Shown here in pieces: positions 16,825 to 25,465 of a DNA stretch of 64,000 nt. How positions within the stretch are numbered: the first letter of the stretch is position 1; every line of letters begins with the position of its first letter. Source of the stretch: an uncultured Alphaproteobacteria bacterium (lineage in GTDB: Bacteria > Pseudomonadota > Alphaproteobacteria > Micropepsales > Micropepsaceae); the NCBI GenBank assembly GCA_902826695.1, contig CADEFU010000015.1, positions 1 through 64,000 of the forward strand. The letters are read 5' to 3'. Made by a program: the position numbers and the translations under genes. The notes beneath the pieces are model-generated. The model was not told the DNA's origin. It ran no database searches and worked only from the letters and a program-made list of their open reading frames with translations.

Positions 16825-17280
16825 ATGAACACCACCGCTCTCGCGCGCACCGCATTGGTGCTCATGCTCACAACACTTGCGGCCTGCGTTGCGGACGAAG
16901 AGCCCGCGCCGCCGCCGCCAGCGTATGAGCCGCCGCGTGGCAGCGCCTGCGCGGTGATTGAGAGCCGCACGTGGGCGGCTTGGGTGAATGCGATGCCGGG
17001 GCCGAAGGCTGCGAACACGCTCATCGTCACCGGCGAGATCGTGCTGCCGACGCCCGGTTACACCGCGACGCTCACTGCCGGCATGGCCGACCGCAGTGCG
17101 CGGCCGGTGCAGCAGTTGATCCTCACGCTCACCCCGCCCGATGGGGTGGTTGCGCAAGTGCTCACGCCGACGAGCGTGCGCTATGAGGGCCCCGCGATCT
17201 CACAACAGTACAGTGGCGTGCGCATCATGTGCGGCGGTGCGATGCTGACGGAGATCGACGACGTTCCTGTCGCGCAATAG
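16825..17280 (+). CDS. Predicted lipoprotein (151 aa)
   Basis: Signal sequence with lipobox TLAAC; the acylated cysteine is residue 21. The mature protein starts with a Pro-rich linker (EEPAPPPPAYEPP), then a compact beta-rich domain of about 110 residues with SACAVIESRTWAAWVNAMPG and TLIVTGEIVLPTPGY. Two cysteines (about 42 and 136) could form a disulphide. I do not recognise a characterised family. Monocistronic, convergent with ptrB. Confidence 0.7.
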   Translation: MNTTALARTALVLMLTTLAACVADEEPAPPPPAYEPPRGSACAVIESRTWAAWVNAMPGPKAANTLIVTGEIVLPTPGYTATLTAGMADRSARPVQQLILTLTPPDGVVAQVLTPTSVRYEGPAISQQYSGVRIMCGGAMLTEIDDVPVAQ

Positions 17281-17292
17281 CGCGGTCGTTCG

Positions 17293-17316
17293 GCCGGCGG
17301 CTTGTGCGCCGCCGGC
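17293..17316. terminator. Strong GC hairpin between convergent genes
   Basis: GCCGGCGGC and GCCGCCGGC form a perfect 9-bp stem with a 6-base loop, between the lipoprotein stop (17280) and the ptrB stop (17322). It could end transcripts from both sides; no clear T-run. Confidence 0.5.
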
Positions 17317-17321
17317 TCGCA

Positions 17322-19415
17322 TCAGCCGGCGAACCCCTTCCCGTCCATCGCCTTCAGCGCGAATGCGTAGTCGCGCGCGACCTCTTTCAGGCGATTGAAG
17401 CGGCCGGAGGCGCCGCCGTGGCCGGCGTCGAGGTTGATGTGCAGTAGGAACGGCCCCGCGTTCGGGGCGAGGTCGCGAAGGCGGGCGATCCACTTCGCGG
17501 GCTCCCAGTATGTCACGCGACTGTCGGTCAGGCCGCCATAGGCGAAGATGGGCGGGTACGGCTTTGCGGCGACGTTGTCATAAGGCGAGTAGGCCGCGAT
17601 CGTGTCGTAGTCCTCTGCGCTTTCGAGCGGGTTGCCCCATTCGGGCCACTCCGGCGGCGTGAGCGGCAGCGTCGCGTCGCTCATCGTGTTGATGACGTCC
17701 ACGAACGGCACGGCCGCGATATGGCCGCCGAAGAGGCCGTCGGCGGCGAGGTTCGAGACCGCGCCGACCAAGAGGCCGCCGGCCGAGCCGCCGTAGGAGA
17801 CCATGCGGCCGCGTTTCGCGTAGCCTTTCGCGACGAGCCCTTCGGCCACGGCGATGAAGTCCGTGAAGGTGTTCATCTTCTTATTCTTGCGGCCGTCTTC
17901 GAACCAGCCGCGGCCCTTCTCGTTGCCGCCGCGCACGTGGGCGATTGCCCAGATCCAGCCGCGGTTCACGAGGCTCAAACGGTTCGTGCTGAAGTCAGCT
18001 TCCATGCCGATGCCGTAGGAGCCGTAGCCGTAGAGCAGAAGCGGCGCGCCGGCGTTCACTTGCGTTGTCTTCAAGCGCAGCGTCGTCACGGGGATTTCGG
18101 CGCCGTCTTTGGCCTTGATGAAGAGGCGTTCGGTCAGATAGCGCGCCGGATCATGGCCCGAAGGCACCTCTTGGGTTTTGCGGACGGTGCGCGTCTTGGC
18201 GTTCAGGTCGTAGTCGATCCACTGTCGCGGCGTTGCCGGCGATTGATAGACGAAGCGCATCACCGTGGTGTCGAACTCGTAGCCGGGGTTCAGGGCGAGC
18301 GCGAAGGCGCCTTCGTCCTGTGCGATCGTATGCTCGACACCGGCGCGGTTGCGGACCACGATGCGCGGCAATGCGTTCTCCCGCTCCAGCCGGATCAGGT
18401 GGTCTTTGACCGCGATGACGTTCTCGATGTAGCGGCCTGCTTCGTGCGGGATGAACGGCTTCCAATTCGCGCGCGCCGTTGCGCCCGGCTCCGCGGTCAT
18501 GATCTTGAAGTCCACTGCACCGTCTGCGTTCGTGAGGATGTACCAGCGGCCGTCGAAATGGGTTGGCGAATAGAGCTCGGCCACGATGCGCGGCGCGAAC
18601 AACACGGGTGCCGCCTCGGGCGTGGCTGCGGGGATGATGTGGTACTCACTCGTTTCCTGATTGCCGACGCTGATCAAGATGAAGGCGCGGCTTTCGCTGA
18701 TGCCCACGCCTAAGAACATGCCGGGGTCTTTTTCTTCGTAGACCAGAACGTCAGGGCCGCCGCGCGCCGGGCGGCGGAAGACCTTAACGGGGCGCGCGTT
18801 CTCGTCTTCGTAGGTCCAGAACAGCCACTTGCCGTCGGGCGAGAAGACGAAGCCGCCGTTCGTGCTTTCGATTGGTGTTCCAACGAGCGCGCCCGTGCTC
18901 AAGTCCTTGACCCGAATGCGATAGATGCCGGCGCCCGTGTCGTCCTCGGCGTAGGCGAAGAGTTGGTGGTCGTCGCTGTGGCCGGTCGCGCCGACTTGAT
19001 AGAACGCTTTGCCTTTCGCCAAGGCGTCGACATCGAGCAGAGCTTCCTCCGCGCCGCCCGCGCGGGGCTTGCGCGCATAGAGCGGGTGTTGGCCGCCAGT
19101 ACTGAAGCGCGCGTAGTACTCGAACGCGCCGTCGGGCTGCGGTACGGTGGCGTCGTCTTCCTTAATGCGGGCTTTGAGTTCGGCGAAGAGTTCGTCCTGC
19201 AACTGTGCGGTGTCGGACATCAGCGTGTCGAAGTGCGCGTTCTCCTTCACCAGGTGGTCGCGGATGTCGGCGCGCAAAACGCTCGGGTCGCGCAAGACCT
19301 TCTGCCAGTTGTCGTCCTTCATCCAGGCATATTCATCGACGCGGGTGCGGCCAAGTTGGGTCATGGTTTGCGCTTTCTTTGGGGCTGCAGGGGTACAGGC
19401 GGAACCCGACGGCAT
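17322..19415 (-). CDS. ptrB: Oligopeptidase B (S9 prolyl oligopeptidase family)
   Basis: 697 residues: an N-terminal beta-propeller opening with TRVDEYAWMKDDNWQKVLRDP and a C-terminal alpha/beta-hydrolase. The catalytic triad is visible: Ser544 in YGGSAGG, Asp631 in GLTDSRV and His666 in DAGHGG. HVRGGNEKGRGWFEDG is the usual oxyanion/substrate segment. Oligopeptidase B cuts short peptides after Arg/Lys in the cytoplasm. The ATG at 19415 is kept because homologous proteins have about 18 residues before TRVDxYAW, although the ribosome site is weak. A start at 19364 is possible. Alone, on the minus strand. Confidence 0.93.
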   Translation of the reverse strand: MPSGSACTPAAPKKAQTMTQLGRTRVDEYAWMKDDNWQKVLRDPSVLRADIRDHLVKENAHFDTLMSDTAQLQDELFAELKARIKEDDATVPQPDGAFEYYARFSTGGQHPLYARKPRAGGAEEALLDVDALAKGKAFYQVGATGHSDDHQLFAYAEDDTGAGIYRIRVKDLSTGALVGTPIESTNGGFVFSPDGKWLFWTYEDENARPVKVFRRPARGGPDVLVYEEKDPGMFLGVGISESRAFILISVGNQETSEYHIIPAATPEAAPVLFAPRIVAELYSPTHFDGRWYILTNADGAVDFKIMTAEPGATARANWKPFIPHEAGRYIENVIAVKDHLIRLERENALPRIVVRNRAGVEHTIAQDEGAFALALNPGYEFDTTVMRFVYQSPATPRQWIDYDLNAKTRTVRKTQEVPSGHDPARYLTERLFIKAKDGAEIPVTTLRLKTTQVNAGAPLLLYGYGSYGIGMEADFSTNRLSLVNRGWIWAIAHVRGGNEKGRGWFEDGRKNKKMNTFTDFIAVAEGLVAKGYAKRGRMVSYGGSAGGLLVGAVSNLAADGLFGGHIAAVPFVDVINTMSDATLPLTPPEWPEWGNPLESAEDYDTIAAYSPYDNVAAKPYPPIFAYGGLTDSRVTYWEPAKWIARLRDLAPNAGPFLLHINLDAGHGGASGRFNRLKEVARDYAFALKAMDGKGFAG

Positions 19416-19608
19416 TATCGCGGTTCTCGCGCGCCCTCACTCTGATAGCTTGGCGGTTACATCCCATGCCCGGCGCCGGCCCCGCAAGCGGCCGGCCCGC
19501 CCGCAGGAACGGGCCTGTTTATGCGTCACAACACGCAACCGCTCCCTGTTCGGGTTCATGAACGGTTCACGTGGCGGGGGCGAGGTTGGTTGAAAAGAGG
19601 AGGCGCCG

Positions 19609-20097
19609 ATGATCGCTCGATTTTTCTTCCTGGCTTTGGTGCTCGTGCTTCCCGCGCGCTTAGGTTTTGCGGCTGGACCGCTCCCGCCGCCGATGCCGCC
19701 GGATGTGCAAGCGGTGCAGGCGTGTCTTGCTTCGCGCACGGCCGACTTGGCGGCGACATGTGTCGGGGTGATGTCGGCGTCGTGCCTCAAGACCGCCGAC
19801 AGCCAGCAGCGCATGACGCAGTGCATGATCCGCGAGCGCGCCGTGTGGGATCTGTTCTTGAACAACGACTATCAGGCGGTGATGGCCGGGTTGCGGCCGG
19901 CGGCGCGCGAGGAGTTACGCGCGATCGAGCGGCAGTTCGTGAGCGGGACCGAGCGGCGCTGCACGTTCATCCGAACAGCGATGGGGTTCTCGTCCTACAT
20001 CCAGGTCGTCGAGATTGAGCGCTGCATGATGCACGCCACAGCGGTTCAGTGGCTGTGGCTTAGGGACTTTCAGATGAAGCCGGAGAAGCAGCTCTAA
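19609..20097 (+). CDS. Secreted LprI/DUF1311-like protein (162 aa)
   Basis: GAGGAGG precedes the ATG. A clear signal peptide (residues 1-21, cleavage near GFA-AGP) is followed by a Cys-rich helical domain. Cysteines lie in QACLAS, ATCVG, ASCL, TQCM, RRCTF and ERCMM, spaced as in the lysozyme-inhibitor LprI-like group, with RAVWDLFLNNDYQAVM and the ERQFVS/RC segment. The family is periplasmic; some members inhibit lysozyme, most are uncharacterised. It ends just before the regulated promoter module at 20103, so it is probably not part of that unit. Confidence 0.65.
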   Translation: MIARFFFLALVLVLPARLGFAAGPLPPPMPPDVQAVQACLASRTADLAATCVGVMSASCLKTADSQQRMTQCMIRERAVWDLFLNNDYQAVMAGLRPAAREELRAIERQFVSGTERRCTFIRTAMGFSSYIQVVEIERCMMHATAVQWLWLRDFQMKPEKQL

Positions 20098-20102
20098 GAT
20101 CG

Positions 20103-20164
20103 TTTAAGGCCGCTTCAGGTCGCTTAACTACGCCATTTCCGCGGTTCGGCTTAAGGTTTTCTCA
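20103..20164 (+). promoter_or_regulatory. Regulatory module copy 1: three 10-bp direct repeats plus TAAGGTTTTCTCA
   Basis: Three head-to-tail decamers TTTAAGGCCG, CTTCAGGTCG and CTTAACTACG (20103-20132) are followed, after a 19-base gap, by TAAGGTTTTCTCA (20152-20164). The same arrangement with identical spacing occurs at 23946-24006. The decamer array matches the direct-repeat binding mode of OmpR-type winged-helix proteins; the downstream element could be the promoter core. The 35-aa gene starts 35 bases after it. Confidence 0.7.
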
Positions 20165-20198
20165 ACGGCAACCACGCCGGGACTTGAGGAGAAACCCA

Positions 20199-20306
20199 AT
20201 GAAAAACGCTACCGTTCACTCGCTCAGCATCACGCTCGCCGGCTTCGTGATCGCCGGGTACTGGGTCATGTATGTGGCGACAGTCGTTGCCCCCCGGATC
20301 GGGTAG
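20199..20306 (+). CDS. Very small membrane protein (35 aa)
   Basis: A 36-codon frame beginning MKNATVHSLSITLAG with a TTGAGGAGA ribosome site 7 bases before the ATG. The product is one hydrophobic helix (about residues 8-32) with short polar ends, so it should insert into the inner membrane. No family recognised. It is the first gene behind regulatory module copy 1 and lies 122 bases before the phospholipase gene on the same strand. Confidence 0.6.
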   Translation: MKNATVHSLSITLAGFVIAGYWVMYVATVVAPRIG

Positions 20307-20428
20307 TTGGCTGCGCTTGGGGGCGTGGACGCCACGCCCCTCCGCCGCCCCGCCTTGTCCCCATAGTTTGACAAAGCGGGCGCTCCGATGAACCTGGACC
20401 ACGCACACTAAGACTCACCGGCGGAGAC

Positions 20429-22063
20429 ATGCGCGTGGCGACGACCCAGGAGCTTCTCGACACGTTCGACCATGTCGTCGTGTTGATGATGGAGAACCGC
20501 TCGTTCGACAACCTCTTCGGCCATCTCTACGACGGCTACCCGCTGCCCCTGGGGAAAACGTTCGAGGGCGCGCAAGGGCGATGGAACCCCGATCACAAGG
20601 GCCATGGCCGCATCGCGACGTCGCTCACCCGCGACCCGCACGAGCCCTATCCCGATCCGGGCGAATTCTTCAAGAACGTGGTCACGCAGCTTTACGGCAC
20701 GACATACGAGCCGCCGCCCGAATCGCACGATCCGACGAACAAGCCGCTCGACCCGACATCCGCCACGCCCACCATGAACGGGTTTGTTCTCGACTATTAC
20801 AACGTGCTTCGGGATCTGACGGAGAACAAGAGCCTGTGCTGGCGCTGGCCGCTCGATCCGGCCTGGTATAGCCCGAAGATCATGAAGTGCTTCGACCCTG
20901 TCGCGATCCCGGCGCTCGCGACGTTGGCGAGGGACTTCGCCGTGTTCGATCACTGGTTTTGCGCGCTGCCCAGCGAGACCTGGCCCAACCGCGCGTTTTG
21001 GCACGCCGCGACGTCGTGGGGTTTTGCCGACATGCCGCTCCACGACAAAAAATGGAACCTCTTGAATTGGGTGAAGAGCAGCACCACCGCAACGTTGTTC
21101 AGTCTGTTGGACGAAAAGTTCGACAAGGACACGGTCAACTGGTGCATCTACTCCGACATGCCCATATCGGCGACCGAGTTGATCCACCTTGGAAGCTTCC
21201 ACGGCCCCTTCAAGAAGGTCGCCAAAGTGCATCAGCGTCATCTTCAATACGACGCCCCCTCCGGACCGAACTTCTTCACCGATTGCGCCAACGGTAAGCT
21301 GCCGAAATACTCGTTTCTCGAACCGCATATGTTCAACTTCATGCCGCCGGAGTATTGGCACAACGATATGCACCCTTCCGAATGGATGCATGCGTGGCAT
21401 TGGATGTTTCTGGCGCAGGGCGGCCCCGGCAGCGTCCTGTTGGGCGACCATTTGATTTGGCAGGTGTATCAGGCCATTCGATCGTCGCCTCAGCGCGACC
21501 GGACGCTCTTCATCATCACGTTCGACGAGCATGGCGGGTGCTTCGATCACGTTCCGCCCCCGACAGCGAAGCCGCCCGCCCATCTACCGGAGCAGACGCA
21601 ATATGGCTTCGAATTCAAGCGCCTTGGGGTGCGCGTGCCGATGGTGATGATCTCGTCGCACATCGCGCCGGGCACGATCGTCAACGACCCGATGCACCAC
21701 TGCTCGTTCCTGAAAACGATGCAGAAGAAATGGGGCTTGGGCTCGCTTGGGGCCAGGCACGACGATGCGCCGTGCTTTGCCGATGCCGTCTTTTCGGATA
21801 CGCCTCGCGCGTGGCGGGATTACAGCGACATCTATGCCGGCCATAAGGCGATCGCGCGCGCCAAAGCCAAGCCGCCGAAGCTCAAACGCAATCAGCCGCT
21901 TAGCCGGCTACAGTCGCTGTTCATTGCGGCGACGCATGTGCATCTCTGCAATCTCGGACATGCGTCACCCGACGAGCGGCCGAGCATGGCAACGCAAGGC
22001 GATGCGCACGATTTCTTTGAGCGCTATGGGGATCTGCTCAGAAGGACACGCCACGCCGGCTGA
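20429..22063 (+). CDS. Phospholipase C / phosphoesterase family protein
   Basis: 544 residues. The N-terminus DHVVVLMMENRSFDNLFGHL carries the MENRSFD metal/catalytic motif (residues 21-27) of the non-specific phospholipase C and acid phosphatase AcpA superfamily. The second site is ITFDEHGG (366-370), and HCSFLKT follows near the end. There is no signal peptide or Tat motif, unlike most secreted PLCs, so it may be cytoplasmic or use another route. GGAG precedes the ATG. It is probably cotranscribed with the 35-aa gene from regulatory module copy 1. Its 3' end overlaps the convergent regulator gene by 26 bases. Substrate (phosphatidylcholine, phosphate ester) unknown. Confidence 0.85.
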   Translation: MRVATTQELLDTFDHVVVLMMENRSFDNLFGHLYDGYPLPLGKTFEGAQGRWNPDHKGHGRIATSLTRDPHEPYPDPGEFFKNVVTQLYGTTYEPPPESHDPTNKPLDPTSATPTMNGFVLDYYNVLRDLTENKSLCWRWPLDPAWYSPKIMKCFDPVAIPALATLARDFAVFDHWFCALPSETWPNRAFWHAATSWGFADMPLHDKKWNLLNWVKSSTTATLFSLLDEKFDKDTVNWCIYSDMPISATELIHLGSFHGPFKKVAKVHQRHLQYDAPSGPNFFTDCANGKLPKYSFLEPHMFNFMPPEYWHNDMHPSEWMHAWHWMFLAQGGPGSVLLGDHLIWQVYQAIRSSPQRDRTLFIITFDEHGGCFDHVPPPTAKPPAHLPEQTQYGFEFKRLGVRVPMVMISSHIAPGTIVNDPMHHCSFLKTMQKKWGLGSLGARHDDAPCFADAVFSDTPRAWRDYSDIYAGHKAIARAKAKPPKLKRNQPLSRLQSLFIAATHVHLCNLGHASPDERPSMATQGDAHDFFERYGDLLRRTRHAG

Positions 22064-23918
22064 CCGCGGCTTCGCGGCGCACATGCGCCTCGAAGTCGTA
22101 CGGCAGTACGCCGTCCGCCGCGCAATCGGGCCAGCGGCCCGACGTCACCCAGTAGTCGCAAAGGCCGAGCTTGGCGCACAGCCGCACGAACCGCTCGTCG
22201 CGCATCATCGCCAAGTTGGTCGCTTGGTTGAAGATAAAGCCCGGATTGGCCCAGGCCGCCGGCGGCTCGCCGTTCGGATCGAACATCGATGCGAACGTGG
22301 CGCGCTCGACCAGCTCAAACGCCTCCTCCGTCGCCCCCAGCGCGTGGATGCTGGCAAGAAGGCGCAGGTCGAGAGCGCCCGTCTTGTCGAGGTCGCTCCG
22401 TGCACGCTCCAACAGCATACCCGCGAATGCCGGATTCGGCTGCTGCAGCGCCCGGCCGTACATGATCACGCCGCGATGGGCGGGACCTAAGGGACCGCGC
22501 GCGCTCAAGCGCGCAACGATCGCGTCGAAATGGTCCCAATCGCCATAGGCCGCCGCAACGCTCAGCGCGCCGAGCCAGATATAGTCAACGTCGGGAAAGC
22601 GCCGTGTGAGGTCGGTCCAGAGTTGGCTCGACTCTTTGTGCTTTCCGTCGAACTCGAGCATGGCCACGCTGTAGAACGCCGTCACGGCGGCGAGCGGCGC
22701 GATGTGGTGGGCTTGTATCGCGTGTTCACGCGCCTCGCGGGCGCGCCCCACACGGCAGGCAAGATTCGCGCACACCATCAGAATTTCGGGGTCGTTCGGC
22801 GAGACCGCCAGCGCTTTGCTGTTAAGCGCCTCGCGTGCGCTGTAGCTTGCGAACGCTTCCAATCCGCTCAAGGCCATGTACGCCGCGCCGCAGTTCGGAT
22901 CGAGCCGCAACGCGGTTTGCGCCGCTTCGACGACGCTCGCGCGCGTCACGTTCTTTGGGCGCTCGTCGGGAAACAAACGCAAAGCATGGCCGCGCGCCGT
23001 CGCCAGCAACCCCCAAGCACGCGCGAAGCCGGGCGCGCCCGCCACCACCTCCTCGTAAATCGGGATCGCCTCAAGCATGCCGACGCCGCCGTACTTCCGG
23101 TCGAGTTGTGCGCGCGCCTGCAAAAAGCGTTCGTAGAGAACGGGATCGATATGCGCCGCGGGGGCGGCGGGTGCGAAGGCGATCTTCAGCGCCGCGGCCA
23201 CCGCTGAGGCGATCTCGTCTTGCAGGGCGAAAATGTCCGACAGGTTGCGATCGAAACGTTGCGACCACAGCGCCGTCTCGTTGGCGGTGTCGATCAGCTG
23301 GGCGAAAATGCGTAACTGGGCGCCGCTGCGCCGGACCGAACCGTCCAACACGTGGGTCGCGCCCAGCGCTTCGCCCACATGCTTGGAGCTCTTTTCGGCG
23401 CCTCGAAAGCGAAACGTCGATGCCTTGCCGATAACTTTGAGCCCCTTCACGCCGGCGACGGTGTGAAGGATCTCCTCGCTGACGCCATCGGAGAAGTACT
23501 GCATGTCGGGGTCGTTCGACATGTTGTCGAGTGCCAAAACGGCGACGAGCGGCAGGGACGGTTTCGACGGCGCCGCGGGCGCGGGAGGCGCCGGTGCTCC
23601 CTCGGCTTGGCCTAAGGGAATTGTCAGTTGATACCCGCGCCCCGGAACGGTCGCGATCGCGCTTGCGCCCAAGACCTTGCGCAGCGCGCTGATTTGGACT
23701 TGCAGGTTGTTTTCTTCGACCAGCACGCCCGGCCAGACAAGCGACAACAGCTCAGCCTTCGTGACGACTTGACCCTGTTGGGCCACCAGTGCCGCCAAGA
23801 CGTCGAACGCCCGCGCGCCCAAGTCCGCAACCTTGCCGTCGGCCACCAACTGGCGCTGCGATAGGCGCAACTCGAACGCACCGAGCCTCAAAGGGGCAGA
23901 TGGTTTGTCCGCTGTCAC
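22038..23918 (-). CDS. Winged-helix transcription regulator with TolB/FlgO-like and TPR domains
   Basis: 626 residues. Residues 11-101 form an OmpR/CadC-type winged helix ending VPGRGYQLTIP. After a Pro/Ala linker (104-122) comes a TolB-N/FlgO-like domain (about 124-245: FSDGVSEEIL, HVLDGSVRRSG). A long TPR-type helical region runs to about 590. No membrane helix is seen, so unlike CadC it is cytosolic. Such proteins regulate neighbouring genes in response to unknown signals. Its start lies 28 bases from regulatory module copy 2, which it may bind for autoregulation (inference). The CDS overlaps the convergent phospholipase gene end by 26 bases. Confidence 0.85.
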   Translation of the reverse strand: MTADKPSAPLRLGAFELRLSQRQLVADGKVADLGARAFDVLAALVAQQGQVVTKAELLSLVWPGVLVEENNLQVQISALRKVLGASAIATVPGRGYQLTIPLGQAEGAPAPPAPAAPSKPSLPLVAVLALDNMSNDPDMQYFSDGVSEEILHTVAGVKGLKVIGKASTFRFRGAEKSSKHVGEALGATHVLDGSVRRSGAQLRIFAQLIDTANETALWSQRFDRNLSDIFALQDEIASAVAAALKIAFAPAAPAAHIDPVLYERFLQARAQLDRKYGGVGMLEAIPIYEEVVAGAPGFARAWGLLATARGHALRLFPDERPKNVTRASVVEAAQTALRLDPNCGAAYMALSGLEAFASYSAREALNSKALAVSPNDPEILMVCANLACRVGRAREAREHAIQAHHIAPLAAVTAFYSVAMLEFDGKHKESSQLWTDLTRRFPDVDYIWLGALSVAAAYGDWDHFDAIVARLSARGPLGPAHRGVIMYGRALQQPNPAFAGMLLERARSDLDKTGALDLRLLASIHALGATEEAFELVERATFASMFDPNGEPPAAWANPGFIFNQATNLAMMRDERFVRLCAKLGLCDYWVTSGRWPDCAADGVLPYDFEAHVRREAAVSRRGVSF

Positions 23919-23945
23919 TCGTCGTGTCCCCGCAGGCGCGCGCTT

Positions 23946-24006
23946 TTTAAGGCCGATTCAGAACGCTTAATTACACGCTCGGCAAGCAACACCCTAAGGT
24001 TTCTCA
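23946..24006 (+). promoter_or_regulatory. Regulatory module copy 2: decamers plus TAAGGTTTCTCA
   Basis: Decamers TTTAAGGCCG, ATTCAGAACG and CTTAATTACA (23946-23975) and TAAGGTTTCTCA at 23995-24006. The distance from the first decamer to TAAGG is 39 bases, exactly as in copy 1. It lies between the regulator (minus strand, start 23918) and the divergent ABM-like gene (start 24149), and points toward the latter. Confidence 0.7.
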
Positions 24007-24148
24007 TCGGCCGAACAGTCGGCGCGACGGGCGCGAGCGGCGCAAAACCGGGAGAAAGACAAGTGGCAGCCGGCACATTCGCTTATCCGGCGAGGCCCGA
24101 CCCCGAACTGCCGCTTCGCCCAAACCTACCACAACAGGAGACATCGCT

Positions 24149-24454
24149 ATGATCATCGGAACCGTATCGTTCATGGTGGCACCGGGTAAGAACCTCGAGG
24201 CCATGGAGTACTTTCACACCGTCGTGCGCGAAGTGAAGAAACTGACCGGCGCGGAACTGCGCATTCTGACCCAACTCGGCGGTCCCATGGGGCACGTCGT
24301 GCTCTCCGGCCAATACGAATCGATCACGGCCTGGAACCAGATGCGCGAGAAGATCGCCGGCGACGCTTCGTTCCAGAAGCGCGTGGCGGAGGCCGGCAAG
24401 GACGGGCTCTTCATTGCCGGGACGATCACGTCCGGCCTTTGGCAACAAGTCTAA
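24149..24454 (+). CDS. Small ABM/dimeric alpha-beta barrel-like protein (101 aa)
   Basis: ATG with CAGGAGA upstream. The protein has the alternating strand-helix pattern of an antibiotic-biosynthesis-monooxygenase/NIPSNAP-type ferredoxin fold: IIGTVSFMVAPGKNLEAMEYF, a helix, VVLSGQYESITAWNQM, then a second helix. It could be a small cofactor-free enzyme or a binding protein; no catalytic residues can be named. First gene behind regulatory module copy 2, 28 bases before the next secreted gene, likely an operon. Confidence 0.6.
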   Translation: MIIGTVSFMVAPGKNLEAMEYFHTVVREVKKLTGAELRILTQLGGPMGHVVLSGQYESITAWNQMREKIAGDASFQKRVAEAGKDGLFIAGTITSGLWQQV

Positions 24455-24481
24455 CGGCACGGACCAGGGAGGACTTTGAAA

Positions 24482-24946
24482 ATGAGAATGCTACTTCTTT
24501 TGACCGCGTCGATCCTGTGCGCGGCGGCGGCGCACGCCGAGACCTACACGTTCACCGGCAGCAGCCAGTCCGGCATGCAAATCGTGGCGCCCGGACCCGG
24601 TGGTAAACCGGTCGTCGGCGTGACGGCCAAGATCCAGACGAACGTCATCTGGGCGTCGGGCGCGAAGGACACGAGCACGGGCGACTGCGTCGGCTGGAGC
24701 GCGCCGCCCGGATCGGGGGCGAGCAACCAGGGGGTTTGCAACAACACGAGCAGCAACGGCGACAAGACGGCGTTGTTCTTCACGTGCATCGCGACGAACG
24801 ACAAGAACACCGAAAGCGATTGCTGGGGCCGGGTCGTCTATCTGTCCGGCAAAAACAAGGGCAAGACGTCGACCACCTCTTGGCACGGCAAACAAAACGC
24901 CGACGGCAAGGGCGGCAGCGCCGCCGGCGCCGGATACATGAACTGA
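24482..24946 (+). CDS. Predicted secreted protein of unknown function (154 aa)
   Basis: AGGGAGGA lies 8 bases before the ATG at 24482; a TTG two codons earlier is less likely. Signal peptide MRMLLLLTASILCAAAAHA with cleavage before ETYTF. The mature protein is rich in G, S, T, N and K with four cysteines (GDCVG, QGVCNN, FFTCIA, SDCWGR), suggesting disulphides and an extracytoplasmic beta-fold. Family unknown. It follows the ABM-like gene closely and is probably controlled by regulatory module copy 2. Confidence 0.6.
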   Translation: MRMLLLLTASILCAAAAHAETYTFTGSSQSGMQIVAPGPGGKPVVGVTAKIQTNVIWASGAKDTSTGDCVGWSAPPGSGASNQGVCNNTSSNGDKTALFFTCIATNDKNTESDCWGRVVYLSGKNKGKTSTTSWHGKQNADGKGGSAAGAGYMN

Positions 24947-25024
24947 ACTCTCAAACGATGCCGTGGCGCGCGGGAACCGTGCGCCACGGGCTCATGGCAT
25001 CAACAGGCTTCGGTGTTCAATTGA

Positions 25025-25100
<76 letters not shown>

Positions 25101-25117
25101 ATGCACACGTTGGACGC

Positions 25118-25423
25118 TCAATGCGTCCACTGGCCCTTGCGAGTATACTTGAAATTGTCGGCGTAGGCGCGGACCGTTCTTTTGGCCTCTTTCGGCTCAA
25201 AAACCTGGTAGGCGATGCGGTAGCGCTCCGCGTAGGCGACGGCTTCTTCGCGGCTGTCGAAGCTCAAGCGAACCTGGGCCTTCGTGTCGCCGGAACCGGT
25301 CCAGCCCATGAGCGGGTCGGCGCGGCGCGCCTCTTCGGGCTCGAACTCGAGCACCCAGTCCTTGGCGTTGGCTTGGCCGGACTGCATGGCGTTGCGGGCG
25401 GGCTTGTAAATACGTGCGAGCAT
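25118..25423 (-). CDS. ETC complex I subunit, NDUFS4-like accessory protein (101 aa)
   Basis: Start at ATG 25423 (MLARIYKPARNAMQSG); the frame to 25456 adds 11 residues without need. The core WVLEFEPEEARRADPLMGWTGSGDT, then VRLSFDSREEAVAYAERYRIAYQV and YADNFKYTRKGQWTH, is the typical 'ETC complex I subunit conserved region' found in alphaproteobacteria and mitochondria. It is an accessory subunit at the NADH:quinone oxidoreductase peripheral arm, aiding stability and assembly. It stands far from any nuo operon, next to tRNA-Arg, which is usual for this gene. Confidence 0.93.
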   Translation of the reverse strand: MLARIYKPARNAMQSGQANAKDWVLEFEPEEARRADPLMGWTGSGDTKAQVRLSFDSREEAVAYAERYRIAYQVFEPKEAKRTVRAYADNFKYTRKGQWTH

Positions 25424-25465
25424 GATGGCACGCCTTAACGCCTTCGCCCCTGCCAAATCAAGGTG

